From: Virgisporangium aliadipatigenens
GTDB taxonomy: Bacteria; Actinomycetota; Actinomycetes; Mycobacteriales; Micromonosporaceae
NCBI RefSeq assembly: GCF_016863615.1
Contig: NZ_BOPF01000018.1
Span: 124,001 to 188,000 of the forward strand
Length of the DNA stretch: 64,000 nucleotides
Direction of reading: 5' to 3'
Shown: one piece after another, positions 57,080-64,000 of the stretch
Layout of the letters: each line of letters begins with the position of its first letter
Position numbering within the stretch: the first letter of the stretch is position 1
Made by a program: the position numbers and the translations under genes
The notes under the pieces: model-generated
What the model saw: only the letters and a program-made list of their open reading frames with translations
Told to the model about the DNA's origin: nothing
The model's database searches: none

Positions 57080-57733
57080 ATGCCGTCACCGTGGCCACTG
57101 GCTGACCTGCGTATCACCGTCGGCAAGTGGGAGCTGCGCCTGCCGGACGACCGGGAACTCGGCGAGTTCGCCCTGACCGTGGCCGACGAGTACAACATCT
57201 CGGTGCCGGCGATGGCGAATCCCAAGGACACCCCGGCGGAACGCACCCGCCGGTTCATGCAGGACCACTGGCGGACGCGGGCGGAGTGGCAGCCGGAGTC
57301 GTGGGCGCTCGACCTGTTCGCCTTCGAGGACGGCCGGCCGATCGGGCAGCAGCGGCTCAGGGGCGACCAGTTCGCACTGCTGCGCGAGGTGGTCACCGGA
57401 TCCGTGGTGCGGCCCGATCGGCGCGGAGCGGGTGTGGGCACGGCGATGCGCGCCGCGGTGCTGCACCTGGCGTTCGAAGGGCTGGGAGCGGAGTTCGCGC
57501 AGTCCGGTGCAGTGGCCGACAACGCGGCATCGCTGACCGTCACGTCGAAGTACAGCTACGAGCCCAACGGGATACGCCGCGCGGCCCTCTTCGGCTCGGT
57601 GCTGGAGGTGAACATGTTCCGGCTCTCCGCCGCGCAATGGCGGTCGTCGGAGTCCCGGCCGGTCGTCGAGGTGACCGGCCTGGACGGCCTCGAGTCCCTG
57701 TTCGGCACCGGCGACCGGGAAGCCGCGAGCTGA
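57080..57733 (+). CDS. GNAT family N-acetyltransferase
   Basis: 217 residues. Central acetyl-CoA loop RPDRRGAGVGTAMRAAVLHL (R-x-x-G-x-G) after TGSVV, and the strand ESWALDLFAFEDGRPIGQQR before it. The 'vtSKYSYEPNGIRRAAL' ending fits RimJ/RimL-type acetyltransferases that modify protein N-termini or small amines. ATG 57080 is preceded by GAGGGGGAAG. The target cannot be inferred. Confidence 0.87.
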   Translation: MPSPWPLADLRITVGKWELRLPDDRELGEFALTVADEYNISVPAMANPKDTPAERTRRFMQDHWRTRAEWQPESWALDLFAFEDGRPIGQQRLRGDQFALLREVVTGSVVRPDRRGAGVGTAMRAAVLHLAFEGLGAEFAQSGAVADNAASLTVTSKYSYEPNGIRRAALFGSVLEVNMFRLSAAQWRSSESRPVVEVTGLDGLESLFGTGDREAAS

Positions 57734-57848
57734 GCGGCCACGCGCCGGGCGGGCGCCGAGCGCTGGAACAATCTCGGGGTGGATGTAGCAGGCATGCTCG
57801 CCCGAGCCGCGGCCATGGTGCCGGTCGAGGTCGTCAACGAGGCCGGCT

Positions 57849-58244
57849 TTGATCAACACCGCCGAATGCATGTGGCGCACCGATGTCGCCGCGTGGTGCC
57901 ACTGGGGTCGCGGGGAGAGCGTCCACGGAGTTTTCCGCGCGGAGTTGCGGCTGCACGCGCCGGCCGACGGAGGGCGGCGGGTGCCGGTGCCGGGCCGGGG
58001 CGTTCTGCGGCCGTTGTGGCATCTCGGCGGCCGCACGCCCGCGGGCGATCCCGACCTGCTGGTGGCACGCGTCTGGGTGGAGTCGGCACCGGAGCTGCCG
58101 CCGGGGTCGACCGGGTCGGTCCGGTTGAGCCCGCTGTCCCCGATGCTGTGGCGGCACCTGCGCCCGGGCATGACCATCACCATGCACGAGGGCCGGCCCG
58201 CGGTGGCGACGGCGACCGTCATCGAGGCGTCGCACCCGGGCTGA
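57849..58244 (+). CDS. Conserved protein of unknown function (EF-Tu domain-like beta barrel)
   Basis: About 131 residues if started at TTG 57849; ATG 57870 (MWRTDVAAWCHWGRG) is the alternative. The pattern RAELRLHAPADGGRRVPVPG, LLVARVWVESAPELPPGSTG and RLSPLSPMLWRHLRPGMTIT looks like a small beta barrel such as the third domain of EF-Tu, and I recall similar actinobacterial proteins, but I cannot name the family. Sequence upstream (57779-57848) keeps an open plus-strand frame (GMLARAAAMVPVEVVNEA) that may belong to an earlier version of the gene. No operon partner. Confidence 0.55.
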   Translation: MINTAECMWRTDVAAWCHWGRGESVHGVFRAELRLHAPADGGRRVPVPGRGVLRPLWHLGGRTPAGDPDLLVARVWVESAPELPPGSTGSVRLSPLSPMLWRHLRPGMTITMHEGRPAVATATVIEASHPG

Positions 58245-58319
58245 CGCCGGTGCCGCCCGGCGACCGTCCACTGTGGTCGGTCGCGGGTCGTCAGGGAAAT
58301 TTTCGAACCGGTCTCGGGC

Positions 58320-59417
58320 TCAGAGCAGGCCGCGTTCCCGCAAGCGGGCGAGCCGGTCCGGCGGCAGGCACTCGGCGAGGTTGCGCTCCAGGTCGACCAC
58401 CTCCAGGTCGACCGCGTACACCACGAAGTCGTCGGTGACCGGCAGCGCGTGCGACCAGTTGTGAGCGTTGAGCCGGGCGGCGACGGCGCACAGCAGGCGC
58501 CGCCCGGCCTCCGATCCGGCGCAGGCGTCGTAGTCGTTCCCGTCGAGGAGGGTGAGTTCCTGCCGCACCGTGCGCAGCGGCTCCGGTTCGTCGAGGTCGA
58601 GGTCCGTCGCGTTGTCGAACTCCGCCGGAGCCCACGCGGCCGTGGCGTCGACCGCGCGCAGCGCGGCCTGTTCGTCCGCTCCGACGATGACGACCTCGAA
58701 CGACAGTTCCCTCGCCTGGCGGTAGGCGAGTGCGACACCCGCGACGGGGCCGTCGGCCGGCAGCTGCGCCACGGCGGCCAGGGCCGACTCCACGAACCGG
58801 CCCTCCAGGTGCCGGCAGGCCGCGTCGAGGTCGAAGCCGTCCGCCGGCCGTTCGTAGCGCACCCATCGGCCCCGGCCCGCGGACTCGACGAGACGAACCA
58901 GCCCGCGATCGTCGTGTTCGGCGCTCAGCACGGAACGCGGCAGGCCGTCGTGTTCGACCTCGACCCGACTGATCCGATCGCCGTCGTACGTGTACGACTC
59001 CCGGCCCGAACCGGCCCGCGCGACGGCGGCGGCCGTGCGCATCAGACCGCCCTCGTAGGCGTACTCGTGCAGATAGATCGGGCCGGAACGGTCGAAGTGC
59101 GCAGCCTCGACGACGTCCTCGCCGTAGCGCAGGAACGTCTCGTAGTACAGCCTGCCGCGCAGGAAGCCGCTGTACTCCTCGACCATCACGAAGCGACCCT
59201 CGGCGTCGAACCCGATGCGCAGCACGTCCCGGTCCACCGGCGGACGCGCCCCCAGCCGGCGGCCGGGCCTGAGCAGGTCCCGTTCGAAATGCAGGGGGCG
59301 CAGGTCGAGACCGGGCCAGGTGTACCAGTCCCGGCGCGCGACGAGCGCGGTGGCCGCCGCCTTTCGCGCGTCGTACTCCGCGGCGAGCCGGCCGAAACGC
59401 GCGGCGAGATCGGGCAT
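58320..59417 (-). CDS. Conserved protein of unknown function (365 aa)
   Basis: 365 residues, soluble, no signal peptide or recognised domain. The N-terminal half alternates beta-strand pairs ([39 protein letters not shown]) that resemble repeated YD/Rhs-like strands, and the C-terminal part ([40 protein letters not shown]) resembles immunity- or DUF-type proteins that accompany such repeats. I do not assign a function. TACGAT on the minus strand, 7 bases before ATG 59417, supports that start. Confidence 0.65.
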   Translation of the reverse strand: MPDLAARFGRLAAEYDARKAAATALVARRDWYTWPGLDLRPLHFERDLLRPGRRLGARPPVDRDVLRIGFDAEGRFVMVEEYSGFLRGRLYYETFLRYGEDVVEAAHFDRSGPIYLHEYAYEGGLMRTAAAVARAGSGRESYTYDGDRISRVEVEHDGLPRSVLSAEHDDRGLVRLVESAGRGRWVRYERPADGFDLDAACRHLEGRFVESALAAVAQLPADGPVAGVALAYRQARELSFEVVIVGADEQAALRAVDATAAWAPAEFDNATDLDLDEPEPLRTVRQELTLLDGNDYDACAGSEAGRRLLCAVAARLNAHNWSHALPVTDDFVVYAVDLEVVDLERNLAECLPPDRLARLRERGLL

Positions 59418-59424
59418 GCGCGGG

Positions 59425-59430
59425 ATCGTA
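59425..59430 (-). promoter_or_regulatory. Leaderless -10 box (TACGAT on minus strand)
   Basis: TACGAT on the minus strand, 7 bases before the ATG at 59417; no ribosome site. Confidence 0.55.
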
Positions 59431-59591
59431 CGGCGCACGATGATCGTTTTCAGCCGCTTTCACCGTCCCGACGCCGGTCGGCAGGGACTGCGCGCGTCAT
59501 CGGTCGCGGTGGATTGACGGTGCGGCGCCGGCCTTGCCAGCATCCGGCTGTCCGCCGATCGGCGTGGCATCCTGCCAGGGGAAGGACCGCC

Positions 59592-62500
59592 GTGACCGGA
59601 TCTGTCACATGGCGCCGGCGCGTGGCGGCCGTGATCGCCGCCCTGCTGCCGCTCGCCGCCCTGCCGTTCGCCGGCTCCGCCGCGTGGGCGGCACCGACCG
59701 AGCACATCGCGAACGGCACCTTCACCGACGGGACGGACCCGTGGTGGGCGAGCGGCACCACGCTGTCCGTTCGGGACGGCAGGCTCTGTGCCGAGGTCCC
59801 GGCCGGTGCGGCGAACCCCTGGGACGTCAGCGTCGGACACAACGCCGTGCCGCTGGTCGACGGCGCCCGGTACACGCTGCGGTTCACCGCGCTGGCCAGC
59901 AGTCCGGTGACGGTGAAGGCCAACGTGCAGCTCAACGAGGAGCCGTGGACCACCGTCGCCAGCCGCGACGTGGCCCTGACCGCCGAGCCGGGCACCCGCA
60001 CCTACGAGTTCACCGGCAGCGTCGACTCGGCCAACGGCACGCTCACCTTCCAGCTCGGCGGCGCGGCCGTCGCGTACACGTTCTGCCTCGACGACGTGTC
60101 GCTGACCAGCGAGCCGGGCGAGGACCCCGGCGAGGGGCCGGAGCAGATCGACAACGGCGGATTCGACGAGGGCACGCAGGGGTGGTACTCCTACGGCACC
60201 ACGACCACCGGGGTGACCGACGGCGCGCTGTGCGCCACCGTGCCGGGCGGCCTGGCCAACCCGTGGGACGCCGGCGTCGGCCAGAACGACGTGCCGCTGG
60301 TCGCCGGCGCCACGTACACGCTGAGCTTCCGCGCCAGGGGGAGCACGGCGGCGTCGGTCCGCGCCGCGGTGCAACTCGGCGAGGATCCTTACACCACAAG
60401 CCTTTCCCAGACGCTGACGCTCGACACCGCGTGGCGGAGCTACTCCTACACGTTCACCGGCGCCGGGGACACCGCCAAGGGGCAGGTCGCGTTCCAGCTC
60501 GGCGGCGGCGCCACCGACCTCACGTTCTGCCTCGACGACGTGTCGCTCACCGGTGGCCAGGCCGAGGAGCCGTACGTCCCCGACACCGGACCGCGGGTGC
60601 GCGTCAACCAGGTCGGATACCTGCCCGCCGGGCCCAAGGCCGCGACCGTCGTCACCGCCCGCACCGAGGCGTTGCCGTGGCAGCTGCGGAACTCCGCCGG
60701 AGCGGTCGTCGCGTCGGGTACGTCCACGCCGCGCGGGGTGGACGCCGCCTCCGGGCAGAACGTGCACACCGTCGACTTCGGCGGCTTCACCCGCACCGGC
60801 ACCGGCTACACGCTCGTCGCCGACGGCGAGACCAGCCACCCGTTCGACATCTCCGGGGAGCTGTACCGGCAGCTGCGCTCCGACGCGCTGCAGTTCTTCT
60901 ACATCCAGCGCAGCGGCGTCGCGATCGACGGCGGACTGGTCGGCGCGCAGTACGCCCGGCCCGCCGGACACCTGGGCGTCGCGCCGAACCGTGGCGACAC
61001 CGACGTGCCGTGCCAGCCCGGCGTCTGCGGCTACCGGCTGGACGTGCGCGGCGGCTGGTACGACGCCGGCGACCACGGCAAGTACGTCGTCAACGGCGGC
61101 ATCGCCACCGCGCAGCTGCTGAGCACGTACGAACGCACGAAGACCGCGTCGACCGCCCGGTTCGGCGCGGCCCTGGGCGACGGGTCGCTGCGGGTGCCGG
61201 AACGGGGCAACCGCGTCCCGGACGTGCTCGACGAGGCGCGGTGGGAACTGGACTTCCTGATGCGCATGCAGGTACCCGCCGGTCAGCCGCTCGCCGGCAT
61301 GGCCCATCACAAGGTGCACGACCAGGCGTGGACCGGCATCCCGATGCAGCCCCAGGACGACCCGCAGGTGCGCGAACTGCACCCGCCCTCGACCGCGGCG
61401 ACACTGAACCTGGCCGCGACGACGGCGCAGTGCGCCCGCCTGTTCGCCCCGTACGACACCGCGTACGCCCGCCGCTGCCTGAACGCCGCCCGCACGGCCT
61501 ATGCGGCGGCCAAGGCGCACCCGGCGGTGTACGCCGACCCCAACGACGGCAACGGCGGCGGCTCCTACGCCGACGGCGACGTCAGCGACGAGTTCTACTG
61601 GGCCGCCGCGGAGCTGTACCTCACCACCGGGGAGGCCGGCTACCTCGGCGACGTGAACGCCTCCCGGCACCACACCGCCGACGTCTTCGACCGGACCGGC
61701 TTCGGGTGGGGTTCCACCGCCGCGCTCGGCCGGCTCGACCTCGCCACCGTCCCCAGTGGACTGTCCACTGTGGAACGTGACCGGATCCGGCAGTCCGTGC
61801 TCGACGCGGCCGGCCGGTACCTGAGCACGCTGCGCGGGCAGGCGTACGGACTGCCGATGCCCGGCGACGCGGGGGCCTACTTCTGGGGCGGCAACAGCAA
61901 CATCCTCAACAACGCGGTGGTGCTGGCGACCGCGTTCGACCTGAGCGGCCGGGCCGAGTTCCGCGACGGCGCCGTGCAGGCGGTGGACTACATCTTCGGC
62001 CGCAACGCCCTCAACCAGTCCTACGTGACCGGATGGGGCGAGCACGCGTCGCGGAACCAGCACAGCAGGATCTTCGCCAACCAGGCCGACGCGCGGCTGC
62101 CGCACCCGCCGGCCGGCTCGATCGCCGGCGGCGCCAACGCGGGGCTCGACGACCCCTACGCGGCGCAGCTCCTGCGCGGCTGCAAGCCGATGTTCTGCTA
62201 CGTCGACCACATCGAGTCCTATGCGACCAACGAGGTGGCCGTCAACTGGAACTCCGCGCTGGCGTGGATGGCGTCGTTCCTCGACGACCAGGGAACTGCG
62301 GCGCCGGCCGCGGCCGCCTGCACCGTGCGCTACATCGACTACGGGCGCTGGGCGGACGGCTCCGGCTTCACCGGCCAGGTCGAGATCACCAACACCGGAG
62401 GCACCCCGATCGACGGCTGGACCCTCCGGTTCGCCTGGGCCACCGATCCGGTGCTGCGCGAGGCGTGGCTGGGCAAGGCGACCCAGGAGGGCGCGACGGT

Positions 62501-62639
62501 GACGGTGACGAACGAGTCCTACAACCGGCGCATCCAACCGGGAGCGACGGTGCTGTTCGGGTTCAACGCCACCACCGCGCTCGGGCTCGCCAAGCCGCCG
62601 CCGGCGCTGTTCACGCTCAACGGCGCGGTCTGCGGCTGA
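59592..62639 (+). CDS. Secreted modular GH9 cellulase (CBM4-CBM4-Ig-GH9-CBM2)
   Basis: 1015 residues. Signal peptide 1-33 ([20 protein letters not shown]). Two tandem CBM4-type cellulose/glucan-binding modules (about 35-178 and 183-325; each begins with I.NG.F..GT..W and ends FCLDDVSLT). Then an Ig-like CelD_N domain ([20 protein letters not shown]) and a GH9 catalytic domain with [15 protein letters not shown] (catalytic Asp pair), NQHSRIF and general acid in [18 protein letters not shown]-terminal CBM2 module follows ([20 protein letters not shown], ending FTLNGAVCG). It degrades cellulose outside the cell. GTG 59592 has GAAGGA upstream. A TCCACTGTGGA palindrome lies inside the gene at 61764. 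Confidence 0.95.
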   Translation: MTGSVTWRRRVAAVIAALLPLAALPFAGSAAWAAPTEHIANGTFTDGTDPWWASGTTLSVRDGRLCAEVPAGAANPWDVSVGHNAVPLVDGARYTLRFTALASSPVTVKANVQLNEEPWTTVASRDVALTAEPGTRTYEFTGSVDSANGTLTFQLGGAAVAYTFCLDDVSLTSEPGEDPGEGPEQIDNGGFDEGTQGWYSYGTTTTGVTDGALCATVPGGLANPWDAGVGQNDVPLVAGATYTLSFRARGSTAASVRAAVQLGEDPYTTSLSQTLTLDTAWRSYSYTFTGAGDTAKGQVAFQLGGGATDLTFCLDDVSLTGGQAEEPYVPDTGPRVRVNQVGYLPAGPKAATVVTARTEALPWQLRNSAGAVVASGTSTPRGVDAASGQNVHTVDFGGFTRTGTGYTLVADGETSHPFDISGELYRQLRSDALQFFYIQRSGVAIDGGLVGAQYARPAGHLGVAPNRGDTDVPCQPGVCGYRLDVRGGWYDAGDHGKYVVNGGIATAQLLSTYERTKTASTARFGAALGDGSLRVPERGNRVPDVLDEARWELDFLMRMQVPAGQPLAGMAHHKVHDQAWTGIPMQPQDDPQVRELHPPSTAATLNLAATTAQCARLFAPYDTAYARRCLNAARTAYAAAKAHPAVYADPNDGNGGGSYADGDVSDEFYWAAAELYLTTGEAGYLGDVNASRHHTADVFDRTGFGWGSTAALGRLDLATVPSGLSTVERDRIRQSVLDAAGRYLSTLRGQAYGLPMPGDAGAYFWGGNSNILNNAVVLATAFDLSGRAEFRDGAVQAVDYIFGRNALNQSYVTGWGEHASRNQHSRIFANQADARLPHPPAGSIAGGANAGLDDPYAAQLLRGCKPMFCYVDHIESYATNEVAVNWNSALAWMASFLDDQGTAAPAAAACTVRYIDYGRWADGSGFTGQVEITNTGGTPIDGWTLRFAWATDPVLREAWLGKATQEGATVTVTNESYNRRIQPGATVLFGFNATTALGLAKPPPALFTLNGAVCG

Positions 62640-62645
62640 GCGGCC

Positions 62646-63965
62646 TCACGCGTTCCTCCGGCGGTAGCGGCGCACCGCGTACAGCGCCGCACCCGCCGCC
62701 ATGAGGAGCACGAGCGCGCCGGTGTGCGAAGCGAGCCAGTCGAGCAGGCGTTCCCGAAGGGAGGCGGGGGCGGCGCCGAAGCGGTCGAGGAACCCGCGCG
62801 CCACCTCCACCCGGTCGGCGCCGGCGGGCACGCGCACGAGCACCGTGCCGGGTCCGTCGGGGCGCAGCGCCACCACCTCCGGCTGCCCGCCGGGGGGTGC
62901 GGTCACGTCGGCGCGCCGGCCCGTCGGCGGCGTGAAGGAGGTGCCGCTGTCGCGGAACCGCACCGCCACGGCGTCGCCGTCGCGTTGCCAGCCGAGCAGC
63001 CGGGCGCCGGCCACACCCGCCAGCCGCAGGGCGGGTCCGGTGGCCGGCGCGCCGGTGTCCGCGTCGATGTAGGTGAGCGTCAGCGCGACCTGCGGTACGC
63101 CGGAGCACGCCGGGGTGCACTCCCAGACGGCGACGCGTCCGTGGCCGTCCCAGGCGCCGGGGCCGGCGAGGGTGTGGCGTTCGTCGAGGGTGGCCATTGT
63201 GCGGGTCTGTCCGGTGGTGAGGTCGAGGACGGTCAACGACGACCCGTCCTGGACGACGGCGTGGCGGCCGTCCGGTGCCAGGGCGACGTTCGCCGTCTCG
63301 TGGCGCAGACCGAGGTCGTCCACGGCGCCGGTGTCGAGGTGCAGGACCCGCAGGGTCCCTGCGGAGGTGAGCAGCCGGGTGCCGTCCGGGAACCACGCCA
63401 CCGGTGCGCCCGCCCCGTACCTGCGCAGGTGGCCGGTCGTCAGGTCCAGCACCGTGGTGGCCGCCGCGCCGAGTCCCTCCTGCCAGCTGCTTTCCATGCC
63501 CCAGTCACCGGCGACGCGCCGGCCGTCCGGGGACAGGAGCACCGACTCGCCGGCGTCGAACCCGTTGAGGTGCCGCACCGTCCGGTAGGAGCCGTTGGTG
63601 CCGACCACGATCGCGCGGTCCTCGTAGCCGCCGCCGAAGAGCCCGCTCGCGCCGAAGCCGCCCGGGCCGGTCACGATGACGGACGCGCCGCCGGGGGGCG
63701 AGCTTGTCGCCGTTCCCACGAAAGGAAATGGCGAGTCGATCCGGGACGGGACCGCGGGCCTGCCGTCGGCGGGCGTCTCGGGTCCCGGTCGGGACACGAG
63801 AAGCAACGGAAGCGCGAGCGCGAGGGCGGCCAGTGCGGCGGTCACCTGTCGCCGCCGCCGGCGGCGCATCCCGCGCGACCACAGGTCCGCCGGCAGCCGG
63901 GCCGGACGCGCCTCGTCGGCGACCGCCGCCAACACCGTTGCGATGGAACGTCCGTCCGCGCTCAC
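62646..63965 (-). CDS. Membrane-anchored beta-propeller-like protein
   Basis: 439 residues. Short N-terminal cytosolic part (~40), a helix (VTAALAALALALPLLLVSRP), an extracytoplasmic domain with repeats of WD40/TolB-like blades (VLLSPDGRRVAGDWG, TTVLDLTTGHLRRYGAGAPV, APDGRHAVVQDGSSLTVLDL), and a C-terminal helix (GALVLLMAAGAALYAVRRYR). This layout, 'short N-tail, helix, propeller, helix', is typical of proteins encoded after SigE-type ECF sigma genes in actinobacteria, acting as anti-sigma-like sensors; that is inference. Its GTG start overlaps the stop of the gene upstream (GTGA). Confidence 0.75.
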   Translation of the reverse strand: MSADGRSIATVLAAVADEARPARLPADLWSRGMRRRRRRQVTAALAALALALPLLLVSRPGPETPADGRPAVPSRIDSPFPFVGTATSSPPGGASVIVTGPGGFGASGLFGGGYEDRAIVVGTNGSYRTVRHLNGFDAGESVLLSPDGRRVAGDWGMESSWQEGLGAAATTVLDLTTGHLRRYGAGAPVAWFPDGTRLLTSAGTLRVLHLDTGAVDDLGLRHETANVALAPDGRHAVVQDGSSLTVLDLTTGQTRTMATLDERHTLAGPGAWDGHGRVAVWECTPACSGVPQVALTLTYIDADTGAPATGPALRLAGVAGARLLGWQRDGDAVAVRFRDSGTSFTPPTGRRADVTAPPGGQPEVVALRPDGPGTVLVRVPAGADRVEVARGFLDRFGAAPASLRERLLDWLASHTGALVLLMAAGAALYAVRRYRRRNA

Positions 63966-64000
63966 GGCGCCACCTCCTGCGTCAGATCACCGGTGAACGT
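63962..64000 (-). CDS. C-terminal 12 residues of an upstream gene (cut by window edge)
   Basis: The minus strand reads TFTGDLTQEVAP and stops at 63962-63964, overlapping the start of the propeller protein. Likely an ECF sigma factor or other partner, but too short to identify. Confidence 0.5.
   Translation of the reverse strand, partial: TFTGDLTQEVAP

Noticed and set aside
59460-62537. 1025-codon minus-strand frame opposite the GH9 cellulase.
   Set aside because: Shadow of the cellulase codon bias; no recognisable motif.

Overview
The window comes from a high-GC Gram-positive bacterium of the Actinomycetota. The evidence is very GC-rich, strongly biased codons, many GTG starts, actinobacterial gene families, and at least 13 genes with a TANNNT box 6-8 bases before a start codon and no ribosome site, the signature of leaderless actinobacterial transcripts. 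A Micromonosporaceae-like (Actinoplanes-type) source is my guess, not something the sequence proves. There are no rRNA or tRNA genes, CRISPR arrays or complete insertion sequences.

Layout. 1-9214: ABC ATPase (cut by the window edge), GNAT, stand-alone CheB, TetR with two divergent SDR genes, DHH phosphoesterase, YihY-type membrane protein, Na+/H+ antiporter and small proteins. 9215-9794: a gene graveyard (ANTAR regulator remnant next to the last third of an acyl-CoA desaturase). 9806-14550: RsbW-like kinase, methyltransferase fusion, then a tightly overlapping molybdate module (HTH-TOBE regulator, modA, modB, modC). 14671-19343: the highlight, a four-gene, lower-GC operon coding a zinc-ribbon protein, one polypeptide with E2, E1 and JAB domains, a CD-NTase-like nucleotidyltransferase and a one-helix membrane protein. 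It resembles type II CBASS anti-phage defence but has conjugating and deconjugating activities in one chain. 19466-31149: VWA/secreted pair, PLP decarboxylase, MarR-regulated reductase, LigD-type polymerase, a broken aquaporin/MFS pair that looks like the ruin of an arsenic cluster, a trans-sulfuration enzyme, SGNH hydrolase and MMPL transporter.

31326-50265: a NarL-type two-component system divergent from MMPL; a fasciclin lipoprotein plus molybdopterin oxidoreductase behind a promoter matching the mycobacterial SigK consensus; secreted cyclophilin; GGDEF-EAL protein; DUF389 and YihY membrane proteins; SDR, zinc alcohol dehydrogenase and its conserved unknown partner; TIGR04222 protein; an ABC exporter coupled to a second two-component system whose kinase carries an extra C-terminal membrane domain; CAP-domain and TM2 proteins. 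50518-64000: Bcr/CflA exporter, a partner-switching trio (PP2C phosphatase, STAS, anti-sigma kinase), FAD monooxygenase with a perfect 15-bp inverted operator, HAD phosphatase, epoxide hydrolase, GNAT, two unknown genes, a large modular GH9 cellulase, and a propeller-type membrane protein translationally coupled to a gene cut by the right edge.

How genes work together: modABC with its regulator supplies molybdate, and a molybdenum-cofactor enzyme lies at 33912. Three signalling blocks (two two-component systems and one partner-switching module) sit beside exporters or surface proteins. The nucleotidyltransferase operon is an autonomous, probably acquired, defence-type island. Throughout, an 11-bp palindrome TCCACWGTGGA recurs far above chance.
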